The position numbers and the translations under genes are program-made. A stretch of DNA of 64,000 bases from Spirochaetaceae bacterium bin103. Its GTDB lineage: Bacteria > Spirochaetota > Spirochaetia > SZUA-6 > Bin103. Shown in pieces: positions 40,283 to 48,487 of this stretch; the stretch's first letter is position 1; every line of letters starts with the position of its first letter. The notes under the pieces are model-generated. The model made no database searches, had not been told where the DNA came from, and saw only the letters and a program-made list of their open reading frames with translations. The DNA lies in assembly GCA_002238925.1 (NCBI GenBank), contig MPNH01000010.1:1-64000 (forward strand), read 5' to 3'.

Positions 40283-42008
40283 GTGAGTGACCGCCCCAAC
40301 ATCCTGGTGCTGATGACCGATCAGCAGCGCGCCGACGCCATGAGCTGCGCCGGCAATCCGATCCTGCGCACGCCCGCCATGGACGCCATCGCGGCTTCCG
40401 GCGTGCGCTTTACCAATGCGTGCGCGTCCACCCCGGTGTGCGTGGCCTCGCGGATGAGCTTCATTACCGGCCACCGCGCGGCGCGTACCCACTGGGTGGA
40501 CAACAACGCCCGGCCCGGCCCGGTGCCGGAGCTGCCGACCATGATGAGCTTGCTCCTGCGCGCCGGCTACTGGACCCACGGCGTCGGCAAGATGCATTTC
40601 CGTGGCCGCTCCTACGGCTTGCGCAACCTGCTCACGATGGAGGAGGGGGTCGCACACCGCGTCGACGACGACTACCTGCGCTCCCTGCGCGACGCCGGCG
40701 TGCAGGCGCGCTTTCCCAAGGGGATGCGCGACCTGCTCTACTTCCAGCCGCAGACCAGCGGTGTGCCGGTGCAGCACAGCGCCAGCAACTGGGTCGCCGA
40801 CCGCTCCGTCGATTTCCTGCGCGAGCACGCCCGCTACCGCTCCGACCAGCCGTTCTTCCTGTGGTCCTCCTGGATCGCCCCGCATCCGCCGTTCGCCCCC
40901 AGCGAGCCGTACGACACGCTGTACGATCCGGCCGCCATGCCGCTGCCGGAATACGCCGACCGGCCGGTGCACGACCTGCCCGCGGCGCTGTGGCCGCACC
41001 GCGCCCGCCTGGACGGCGCCCACCGCGACCCGGACCGCATGCGCCGCATCCGCGCCCTCTACTACGGCCTGATCGGCCAGGTCGACGACGGCATAGCGCG
41101 GATCATGGCCACGCTGCGCGAACTGGGCCTGGACGAAGACACGGTGGTGCTGTTTACCGCCGACCACGGCGAGATGCTCGGCGATCACGGCCTGTCGCAG
41201 AAGAACTGCCCCTACGAACCGTCGGTGCGGGTGCCGCTGCTGCTGCGCTGGCCGGGACGGACGCACGCCGGCGCCACCTGCGACGATCCGGTCGGTCTGA
41301 CCGACGTGCTGCCCACCCTCGTGGACGAGTTGGCCCTGGAATACCCCGCCGACCAGGGCCCGCTGCCGGGCGAAAGCTTGCTCGGCAAAACCGGCGGCGG
41401 CCTCGCCTCCGGGCGCGGCGACTACGTGATCGACTACGGTCAAGGCCCGCGCCGCGGGGCGGGGCGCTTAGTGAACGGACTCGGGTCAGGGCGCGCGCCG
41501 CTGGATCGCCGTGCGCCCCCGCCGCCACAAGTACGCCCTGTTCGCCTGCGACGGCGGCCGCGAGGAGCTGTACGACCTGCAATCCGATCCGCGCGAGCGC
41601 ACCAACCTCGCCGCCGCGCAGCCCGATCTGGCCGCCGCGTTCCGAGAACGCGCACTGGAATGGGAGCGCACTTCAGGCCTGGCGCAAGCGCCGGGGGAGT
41701 CCGCCTCATTCGACGGCCCCCGGTTCCGCACCTGGCCGACTCCCGTCCGCGTCCCGTCCGAAGAGGAATTACAAGACGTGGCGATCAACGAGGGGCCGTG
41801 GCCGAAGCGCGTTCCTGCTGACGAGGCCGCCGCCCTGGAGAGCTTCGCCGCCGCCTTCACCCGCGCCATCGGCAAGGAGACCACCCTCAGCCCCGGCAAG
41901 CTCTCCGTTGCCAGCTACAAGCGCAAGATCAGCCGCCTCGGCCCGCGCGACCCGGGCGGCGAATCCCTGGCAGGTACGCCCTGGGAGCAAGCCTGGCACG
42001 ACGCCTGA
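40283..42008 (+). pseudogene. Type I sulfatase gene with a frameshift near the C-terminus
   Basis: The first frame gives a standard sulfatase (L-M-T-D-Q-Q-R near 10; A-D-H-G-E-M-L-G-D-H-G) until about 41460. The natural ending (R-R-W-I-A-V-R-P-R-R-H-K-Y-A-L-F and the tail to TGA 42008) is in another frame. The total span is one base over a multiple of three, and G-runs at 41450-41465 are a likely spot for an extra base. Corrected length about 574 residues. The modification motif is C53-V-A-S-R, with Ala replacing the usual Pro. It may be intact in the real genome if the shift is a sequence error. Confidence 0.75.
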
Positions 42009-42023
42009 AAAAAGAGGATTTGA

Positions 42024-43175
42024 CTACTTGTAGGGGTCGGCGGCGTCGCGCAGGCCGTCGCCGACGGCGTTATAGCACAGCACCGTCACGAACACGAAGA
42101 GCCCCGGGATCAGCAGCCACGGGTTCAGCGCAATCACGCTCACGTTGGAGGCCTGCTGGAGTTGGACGCCCCAGCTCACCGTCGGGGAAGTCAGACCCAG
42201 GCCCAGGAAACTCAGGCCGGTCTCGCCGATGATCATCCCCGGAATCGCCAGGGTAACGTGCACGATCAGGTAGCCGACGAAATTGGGCAGCATGTGCCCG
42301 GTGATGACCCGGAGGTTGTTGGTGCCGGCCACCTTCGCCGCCGTAACGAAGTCCTCTTCGCGGAGTTGCAGGATCTTGCCGCGCACCGTACGCGCCAGCC
42401 CCGTCCAGCCGAGAATCGACAGGATCACCGACATCAGGAAGTACTTGGTTACCGGCGGCCACTCCAGCGGTATGGCCGCGGCCAGCGCCATCCACAGCGG
42501 CAACCCCGGCATTGCCTCAATGAACTCCACGATGCGCTGGATGATCATGTCCACGCCGCCGCCGAGCAGGCCGGAGGCGCCGCCGAGCAGGGCGCCGAGC
42601 ACGAAACTGAGCGCAATGCCGACCAGGCCGATGGACAGCGAGATCTGCGCGCCGTGGATGACGCGGGTCAACACGTCGCGGCCCAGGTCGTCGGCCCCGA
42701 ACAGGTACACCACCCCCGGCTCGTCGACGCCGAACAGGCGAATTCTGGACTCGATCAGGCCCCACAGCTTGTAGGGTTCCCCGCGGACGAACAATCTGAT
42801 CGGGTAACGCGTCTCCCGGTCTTCGGAGAACACCAGCAGGAACGTCGCCGGATCCCGCTCCTGCGCCAGGCCGTACACGAACGGCATCTGCAGCCTGCCG
42901 TCGTGGAACACGTGCACCCGCGTCGGCGGCAGGAACGCCAATTCCGTTCGGCTCCGGATCTTGTCATAGGGCGAAAAGAACCCGGCAAAGACCGCCGTGA
43001 AGTACAGCACGGCCAGAATAACCGCCGACACCACCGCCAGCTTGTGGCGCGTGAACTTGCGCCGCATCAGCACCCAGTGGGATGCGACGTAATACTGTTC
43101 CCGTTGTTCCTCGGCCCGGCTGGCGGCCGCTGACTGCGTCGGCGCGTGCATCGGCGCCCGCGTCTCGGTGCTCAT
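42024..43175 (-). CDS. Peptide/nickel-type ABC transporter permease, DppC/OppC family
   Basis: 383 residues. The first membrane helix (about 47-68) is followed by an unusually long periplasmic insert of about 100 residues before G-A-D-D-L-G-R-D-V-L-T-R, the usual OppC entry into the core. The EAA region is E-D-F-V-T-A-A-K-V-A-G-T. Its ATG 43175 overlaps the OppB stop by one base (TGATG). Long inserts of this kind are known in OppC variants of large-substrate or sugar transporters. Confidence 0.9.
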   Translation of the reverse strand: MSTETRAPMHAPTQSAAASRAEEQREQYYVASHWVLMRRKFTRHKLAVVSAVILAVLYFTAVFAGFFSPYDKIRSRTELAFLPPTRVHVFHDGRLQMPFVYGLAQERDPATFLLVFSEDRETRYPIRLFVRGEPYKLWGLIESRIRLFGVDEPGVVYLFGADDLGRDVLTRVIHGAQISLSIGLVGIALSFVLGALLGGASGLLGGGVDMIIQRIVEFIEAMPGLPLWMALAAAIPLEWPPVTKYFLMSVILSILGWTGLARTVRGKILQLREEDFVTAAKVAGTNNLRVITGHMLPNFVGYLIVHVTLAIPGMIIGETGLSFLGLGLTSPTVSWGVQLQQASNVSVIALNPWLLIPGLFVFVTVLCYNAVGDGLRDAADPYK

Positions 43176-44170
43176 CACATCTGTTTCTCGAACCGGATGC
43201 GCGGATCCACCACCACCAGCAGGAGGTCCGATATCAGCGTGCCGAACAGCCCCAGCGAACCCAGGAACAGGATCAGGCTGGCGGCAATCTGCAGGTCCTG
43301 CTCCAGGAGCGCGGTCAGCAGCAGCGGGCCCACCGTGGGCAGGCTCAGCACGATCGACACCAGCGCCTCGCCGGACACCACACCCGCCAGCAGACCCGCC
43401 AGGCCGGACACCATCGGATTGATCGCCAGCCGGATCGGGTACTTGAACAGCAGGCGGCCCTCGCGTACGCCCTTGGCACGCGCGGTCACCACGTACTGCC
43501 TGCCCAGTTCGTCCATCAGCGTGGTGCGCAGCACGCGGATCATCCCGGCCGTGCCGGCGGTGCCGATCACGAACAGCGGCACCGGCAGGTGCTTCATCAG
43601 GTCGATTACCTTGGCGAAGCTCCACGGCGCCACCAGGTACTCGGGCGAAAACAGGCCGCCCGGGCTCCAGCCGAAGTAGCGCTGGAACAGGAACATCAGG
43701 ATGAGCGCGAGCAGGAAGTTGGGCGTGGCCAGCCCCATGAAACCGAATACCACGCCGGTGTAGTCGCCGACCGAGTAGGGATGGGTGGCCGAGTAGATCC
43801 CGATCGGGATCGCGATGATGTAGGTAACCACCATGGTGGACAGCGAGATGACGATCGACAGCATGATACGCTCGCCGATCAGTTCCGCCACCGGCCGGTT
43901 GTGGGTGGCCGATTCACCGAAGTCGCCGCGGACGATGATGTTGGTAATCCACTTCCAGTACTGGATGTGGAACGGTTCCTTGAAGCCCCAGCGCTTGTTG
44001 AGCGCCTCGATGGCCGACTCGTCGAGCGTTACCCCGAACCGCTCCATGTAGTAGATGAAGTTGTCGATCCAGTCTCCCGGCGGCAGCTGAATCACCGCAA
44101 AGGCGACAAAGGACAGCATGATCAGCAGCAGGACCATGTAGAAAAGTCGCCGTCCGATGTAGCTGGCCAT
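43175..44170 (-). CDS. Peptide/nickel-type ABC transporter permease, DppB/OppB family
   Basis: 331 residues, six membrane segments. N-terminus Y-I-G-R-R-L-F-Y-M-V-L-L-L, then G-D-F-G-E-S near 107 and the EAA loop Y-V-V-T-A-R-A-K-G-V-R-E-G-R. The start ATG 44170 lies six bases behind a TAGGCT -10 with a perfect TTGACA -35, and no Shine-Dalgarno site. So oppBC has its own leaderless promoter even though the SBP gene is just upstream. No ATPase genes are nearby. Confidence 0.9.
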   Translation of the reverse strand: MASYIGRRLFYMVLLLIMLSFVAFAVIQLPPGDWIDNFIYYMERFGVTLDESAIEALNKRWGFKEPFHIQYWKWITNIIVRGDFGESATHNRPVAELIGERIMLSIVISLSTMVVTYIIAIPIGIYSATHPYSVGDYTGVVFGFMGLATPNFLLALILMFLFQRYFGWSPGGLFSPEYLVAPWSFAKVIDLMKHLPVPLFVIGTAGTAGMIRVLRTTLMDELGRQYVVTARAKGVREGRLLFKYPIRLAINPMVSGLAGLLAGVVSGEALVSIVLSLPTVGPLLLTALLEQDLQIAASLILFLGSLGLFGTLISDLLLVVVDPRIRFEKQM

Positions 44171-44176
44171 CGTGCG

Positions 44177-44205
44177 AGCCTAAGCCCGCCAATGACCGCT
44201 GTCAA
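44177..44205 (-). promoter_or_regulatory. Promoter of oppB-oppC-like genes (best leaderless example)
   Basis: Minus strand: TTGACA (44205-44200), 17-bp spacer, TAGGCT (44182-44177), six bases cgcacg, ATG 44170. Confidence 0.85.
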
Positions 44206-44222
44206 GGAAACCTCGGGCCCAG

Positions 44223-44253
44223 AAAAAGCGGCCGCCCGGGAGAGGACGGCCGC
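44223..44253 (-). terminator. Intrinsic terminator of the SBP gene
   Basis: Minus strand: CGGCGGCCG region with stem GCGGCCG/CGGCCGC (arms 44253-44247 and 44234-44228) followed by TTTTT (44227-44223). It separates the SBP gene from the oppBC promoter. Confidence 0.7.
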
Positions 44254-44263
44254 CGTGGGGTCA

Positions 44264-44310
44264 GTTCTTAAAGAACGATAGTTCTCAAAGAACGCTAGTT
44301 CTTAAAGAAC
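44264..44310. repeat. Three 13-bp palindromes, period 17, across the SBP stop codon
   Basis: GTTCTTAAAGAAC at 44264-44276 and 44298-44310 and GTTCTCAAAGAAC at 44281-44293. The unit at 44298-44310 encodes the last residues F-F-K-N of the SBP; the stop TAG (44297-44295) follows, and the other two units lie downstream of it. Each unit is itself an inverted repeat. Confidence 0.85.
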
Positions 44311-46199
44311 ATCTGGTCGGCGTACAGGTTGAAGCCGATGTCGCCCTCGAAGAACGCCGGCACCTGGTCCGGCACGTTGCCGAGGTTGGAGCGATACACC
44401 ATCACCATCGGGGCGGCTTGCACCACGCCGATGTTCCACAGCCACTCGGCCTGCAGCTCCCACGCCTTGGAGCTGGCTGCCCTCTGTTCGGGGCTGCCGT
44501 AGGGGTGCCTCTTGCTCTCCACGATCTGCGTTTGGAAGTACTCCTGCAGTTCCGGCGGCGGCTCCTCGCCCGGCAGGTCGCCGGTCTCCGTGGACGCCCC
44601 CGTTCTCCGGTTGTTCATTTCCTGCCACCAAATCCAGTACTGGTTCGCCATGTGGGACAGCGACTGGGTGTGGCCGCCGCCCGAGCTCAGGTAGTCCTGG
44701 AACTCGCCGATGGTCTCGTTCCAGCGCACGAAGTCGATGGTGCCGCCCGACATGCCCTGGTCGATCACGCTGCCGTCCGCGGGGCGCAGCTCCAGACCGA
44801 TGCCGACCGCCTCGAAGTCCTCCTTGACCAGCTCGTAGGCGCGCAGCGGCGTCTGCCCGTGGAACGCGTTGATCACGATGAACGGCTCGCCGTTGGGCAG
44901 CAGCCGGATGCCGTCGTTGTTGCGCTCGCCCAGACCGAGCGCGTCGAGCATCCGGTTGGCCTCGTCCGGGTCATGGCGCGCATACGGGTGGTCCTCGCCC
45001 CACTCCGGCCGGTAGATGCTGGCCAGCTTGGTAATGGTCATCTGCGACGGCGTGCCCTGGCCGAGCCACTGCGCCTCGTTGATCCGCTCGCGGTCGATCG
45101 CCAGCGAGATCGCGCGCCGGAACTCGACGTTCTCGAAGAACGGCCGCTTCGCCTCGTCCTTGATATTGAGGTTGAACGCATACGCCAGACCGGTGCCCTC
45201 GAACCACGCCTCGAGCAGGTTGAGGTTGTAGTTGCCGGACTGCTGCCCCTGCACCAGCAGCGGGTAGGCGTCCAGCGGGATCGTGGCGAAGTCCGCCTCA
45301 CCGCCGATTACCTTCAGTCTCCGCGCCTCGCCGTCGGCGATGATCTGGATCAGTCCCGAATCGATGTAGGGAAGCTGCTGTCCGGCGCTGTCCACCGCGA
45401 AGTAGTACGGGTTGCGTTCCTTGAGGCGGAACGTCGGCTGCACGTCGGCGAGCATGAACGGCGCCATGGTGGGCCGCTCGATGTTGCGCTGTGGGCAGCA
45501 GAACGTGGAGTGATCGGAGAACGCATCCTGCCAGTTGTCGAAACCTTCTTCCTTGGCCATCGCGTTGGCGTTTTCGTTGTACTCGGCGTGCCACTGCTTC
45601 AGCCAGGTGCTCGGCTGGTAGAGCGTCCAGTCGGTGCCCTTGTAGGTGACCAGGTCCTGCGCCACCTTGGGATACGGCTCGCTATACTCGATCACCACCG
45701 TCAAGTCGTCCACGGCGGTCACGGTCTTGACCTGCGAGGGGTACGCCCACACATAGCCCAGCTCCGCCTTCTGCATGTCGTTGAAGTGGAACGAAAAATC
45801 CTCGGCGGTGAATGGATCGCCGTTGGACCACTTCGAACCCTCACGCAGGGTCAGGGTGAAGGTCATGTAGTCGTCGGAAAGGTGGTAGTCCAGGGCCAGG
45901 TCCGGCTCGAACGACCCGTCCAGGTCCATCCGGATCGGGGTCGGCGTTCCCTCGGGATTCTCGCCCACCAGCGGCGCCCACGGGTTCGGGCTGTTGCCGA
46001 ACACGATCACTTGCCCGCCGTAGGTGCCGATCTCGTCGAACACCGCGCGCACCTTGGGCTCCAGCGGCAGCCGTTCCTCCACGGGCGGCAGCTCGCCGGC
46101 GGCAACCAGCGCCGCCAGCATGGGCGCCTCCTTGTAGTCGGCCCAGGCAGAAGCGACCATCAGCGGTACAACCGCTGCCATCAACAGGACTCTCTTCAT
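44295..46199 (-). CDS. Extracellular solute-binding protein family 5 (peptide/oligosaccharide type)
   Basis: 634 residues. Signal peptide 1-20 (V-A-S-A-W-A), then a family 5 domain: L-T-L-R-E-G-S-K-W-S-N-G-D-P-F-T-A near 125-141, the typical entry motif, F-R-R-A-I-S-L-A-I-D-R near 355, and a Trp-rich W-I-W-W-Q-E-M near 560. Longer than most DppA proteins. Shine-Dalgarno GGAGGAAGG precedes ATG 46199 in a leadered mRNA. Ligand unknown; such large forms often bind oligosaccharides rather than peptides. Confidence 0.9.
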   Translation of the reverse strand: MKRVLLMAAVVPLMVASAWADYKEAPMLAALVAAGELPPVEERLPLEPKVRAVFDEIGTYGGQVIVFGNSPNPWAPLVGENPEGTPTPIRMDLDGSFEPDLALDYHLSDDYMTFTLTLREGSKWSNGDPFTAEDFSFHFNDMQKAELGYVWAYPSQVKTVTAVDDLTVVIEYSEPYPKVAQDLVTYKGTDWTLYQPSTWLKQWHAEYNENANAMAKEEGFDNWQDAFSDHSTFCCPQRNIERPTMAPFMLADVQPTFRLKERNPYYFAVDSAGQQLPYIDSGLIQIIADGEARRLKVIGGEADFATIPLDAYPLLVQGQQSGNYNLNLLEAWFEGTGLAYAFNLNIKDEAKRPFFENVEFRRAISLAIDRERINEAQWLGQGTPSQMTITKLASIYRPEWGEDHPYARHDPDEANRMLDALGLGERNNDGIRLLPNGEPFIVINAFHGQTPLRAYELVKEDFEAVGIGLELRPADGSVIDQGMSGGTIDFVRWNETIGEFQDYLSSGGGHTQSLSHMANQYWIWWQEMNNRRTGASTETGDLPGEEPPPELQEYFQTQIVESKRHPYGSPEQRAASSKAWELQAEWLWNIGVVQAAPMVMVYRSNLGNVPDQVPAFFEGDIGFNLYADQMFFKN

Positions 46200-46224
46200 G
46201 TAATCCTTCCTCCAGTAACAGACC

Positions 46225-46253
46225 ACGCTAAGCCATGCAATGGCAGTTGTCAA
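46225..46253 (-). promoter_or_regulatory. Promoter of the family 5 SBP gene (leadered)
   Basis: Minus strand: TTGACA (46253-46248), 17-bp spacer, TAGCGT (46230-46225), then a 25-base leader with GGAGGAAGG before ATG 46199. Confidence 0.8.
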
Positions 46254-46326
46254 ACTCGCCGGGGTGCGGCGGGTGCGGCGGCTGCGAGCCCGATCAGACG
46301 CCTCTAACCGGAAGCACCAGGCACGT

Positions 46327-46355
46327 TTGAGCACCCCGCCAGCCGGTGGTACGGT
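46327..46355 (+). promoter_or_regulatory. Promoter of the PhyH gene at 46361 (leaderless)
   Basis: TTGAGC (46327-46332), 17-bp spacer, TACGGT (46350-46355), five bases, ATG 46361. Divergent from the SBP promoter, 74 bp between the two -35 boxes. Confidence 0.7.
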
Positions 46356-46360
46356 AGGGT

Positions 46361-47167
46361 ATGGACGCGCGCCAGCAATACCTGTTCGATACCCGCGGCT
46401 ACCTGGTTCTCGACGATGTCGTGTCGGCCGAACAGTGCCGGCGGTTGATCGCCGCGGTGCATGAATTGATCGACGTGCCCGACGCCGACCTGCCGGAGGG
46501 GGTGACCAGCAGCAACGAACTCACCCTCGCGCGGCTCGGCGATCTGACCAGCGCCGCGCCGGAGTTCTGCGAGCTGATCGACATCCCGTGCGTGATCGAC
46601 CTCCTGAAGGTCATCATTCACCACCAGCTGCGCCTGGAGAACACCTACGCCTACGTCCGCCGCAAGGGGTTCGCCGGCCTGCGCATGCACGGCGGCGGGT
46701 CGTTCGACAGCAACGGCCAGGACCTTACGCTGATGTACCGCCACTTCAACGGGCGCATCTTCAGCGGCCATACCGTGGTGGCGTTCAACCTCACCGACGT
46801 CAGCGAGGAGGAAGGCGGCTTCGCCTGCATCCCCGGCAGCCACAAGGCCAACTTTCCGATTCCCGAGGACATGAAGACACTCGAGAATGGGGTCGACCGC
46901 TCACTGATCCAATGCGTGCCGTGCCGCGCCGGCTCGGCGGTAATCTTCACCGAGGCGCTGTGCCACGGCGCCACCCCGTGGACCAGCGACCGCGAGCGAG
47001 TCACGCTGTTCTACAAGTATCACCACGCCGGCATGAAGTTTCACGGCTTCTTCCCGAGCCGTGCCGCCCTGGAGCGGATGACCCCGAGCCAGCGCTCCTT
47101 CTACATCGAGGTGTCCGCCGACCAGCGCGACCCGCGCCAGCTCTACCCCGCCCCAGCCCGCGGCTGA
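46361..47167 (+). CDS. Phytanoyl-CoA dioxygenase (PhyH) family protein
   Basis: 268 residues, normal length for PhyH-like Fe(II)/2-oxoglutarate oxygenases. N-terminal D-T-R-G-Y-L-V-L-D-D-V; C-terminal block F-T-E-A-L-C-H-G-A-T-P-W carries the distal iron His. The proximal HxD/E motif is less obvious: L-R-M-H-G-G-G-S-F-D near 106-115 may supply it. P-G-S-H-K-A-N-F is the usual core strand. Family members hydroxylate small molecules or remove substituents. Followed 84 bp later by a Gfo/Idh gene with its own promoter. Confidence 0.8.
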   Translation: MDARQQYLFDTRGYLVLDDVVSAEQCRRLIAAVHELIDVPDADLPEGVTSSNELTLARLGDLTSAAPEFCELIDIPCVIDLLKVIIHHQLRLENTYAYVRRKGFAGLRMHGGGSFDSNGQDLTLMYRHFNGRIFSGHTVVAFNLTDVSEEEGGFACIPGSHKANFPIPEDMKTLENGVDRSLIQCVPCRAGSAVIFTEALCHGATPWTSDRERVTLFYKYHHAGMKFHGFFPSRAALERMTPSQRSFYIEVSADQRDPRQLYPAPARG

Positions 47168-47205
47168 CCCCGAATGCTCCCGCGGCGACGCTGCGCCGAA
47201 ACTGG

Positions 47206-47234
47206 TTGGGATCTCCCGGCCCGTGCGTCATAAT
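47206..47234 (+). promoter_or_regulatory. Promoter of the Gfo/Idh gene at 47252
   Basis: TTGGGA (47206-47211), 17-bp spacer, CATAAT (47229-47234), then 17 bases with AGGAGGG before ATG. Confidence 0.6.
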
Positions 47235-47251
47235 CGGGACAGGAGGGCGGG

Positions 47252-48445
47252 ATGAACGACAGACCGTACCGGGCGGCGCTCATCGGGTTGGGCAGGATCG
47301 CGGACACCATCGACGACGAGACCGTGGGCAGTGGCTGGCTGCGGCCTTTCAGCCACATGGGCAGCTACATGGACGTGCCCGAGGTGCAGGTGGTCGGCGC
47401 CGCCGACAAGTACCGTGAACAACGGGAAGTGTTCGGGCGGCGCTGGAGCGTGCCCGAAGACAAGCTGTACGAGAACTACCGGGAGATGCTCGAGCGGGAG
47501 CGCCCCGACATCGTCAGCATCTGTACCCACGTCGCGCCGCGGGCGGAGATCACGCTGGACATCGTGCGCATGGTCCGGGAGGGACGCACCGGCGTGAAGT
47601 GCATCTGGGTGGAGAAGCCGATGGCGACCTCTCTGCAGGAGGCCGACGCGATGGTGGAGGCATGCCGCGAGGCGGGCGTGATCCTGATGTTGAACGCCAT
47701 GCGCGCATCCGACGTGTACTACCGCCGGGCGCGCGCGCTGATCGACGAAGGCGCCCTGGGCAGGATGCTGCAGATTACCGCGCACGGGTCGGGGCCGCTG
47801 GCGCACATGGGCGTGCACTGGATCGGCGCCATGTGCGTGCTGGCCGGCGGCAGCGAGCGGGTGTCGTGGCTGGTGGGTGAGGCCGAGAGCGACGAGAAGG
47901 CGGACAGCGGCGGCGATCTGGCCGGCAACGCCTACCTGGCGTTCGCAAACGGCGCGCGCGGTTTCTGCCGGATGATGCCGAGCGGCGCGTCCACCTGGAC
48001 GCTCGACGCCATCGGCGAGCACGGTACGATCTCCATCCGCAACGGCAACGAGGGCTACGAGTTCGAGGTGTGGCGGATGGGCGAACTCGTCGAGGGGGCC
48101 CGTCCGACCCCGGTGCGGTACGTGTTCCCGCGCCCGCAGCGCATCTGGAGCGCGGGTGTCGGGCAGGTCAAGGACGCCATCGCCTGCATCGAGACCGGCA
48201 AGACGCCCAACTGCTCGGGCGACATGGGGCGCCACCTGCTGGAGATCGCCATCGCGATTCGCGAATCGCACGTGCGCGGCAACGTCCGCGTGGACCTGCC
48301 GCTCGCCGACCGCAGCCTGGCGCTGCGCAGAGAATCAAACGACACGCCCGCCGCGCTCGCCAATCGCGGCCGGCCTGATCCCACCCACCTGCTCGCCACC
48401 ATCGCCCGGCGCGAAGGCACCGACAAGCGGCGTCCACTCTCATAG
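47252..48445 (+). CDS. Gfo/Idh/MocA-family oxidoreductase
   Basis: 397 residues. Rossmann start A-L-I-G-L-G-R-I-A near 8-16, active-site block V-E-K-P-M-A-T near 123, and H-W-I-G near 187 in place of the usual D-x-x-x-H pattern, so the catalytic His arrangement may differ. The C-terminal about 35 residues are Arg-rich and variable. It should act on a sugar or cyclitol as NAD(P)-dependent dehydrogenase. Neighbours are a PhyH enzyme upstream and the IolD-transaldolase-sulfatase operon converging downstream. Confidence 0.85.
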   Translation: MNDRPYRAALIGLGRIADTIDDETVGSGWLRPFSHMGSYMDVPEVQVVGAADKYREQREVFGRRWSVPEDKLYENYREMLERERPDIVSICTHVAPRAEITLDIVRMVREGRTGVKCIWVEKPMATSLQEADAMVEACREAGVILMLNAMRASDVYYRRARALIDEGALGRMLQITAHGSGPLAHMGVHWIGAMCVLAGGSERVSWLVGEAESDEKADSGGDLAGNAYLAFANGARGFCRMMPSGASTWTLDAIGEHGTISIRNGNEGYEFEVWRMGELVEGARPTPVRYVFPRPQRIWSAGVGQVKDAIACIETGKTPNCSGDMGRHLLEIAIAIRESHVRGNVRVDLPLADRSLALRRESNDTPAALANRGRPDPTHLLATIARREGTDKRRPLS

Positions 48446-48487
48446 CGGCATCGAGCCGCTGCGCATCAGGTGCCGGCGCTGGCCGGC

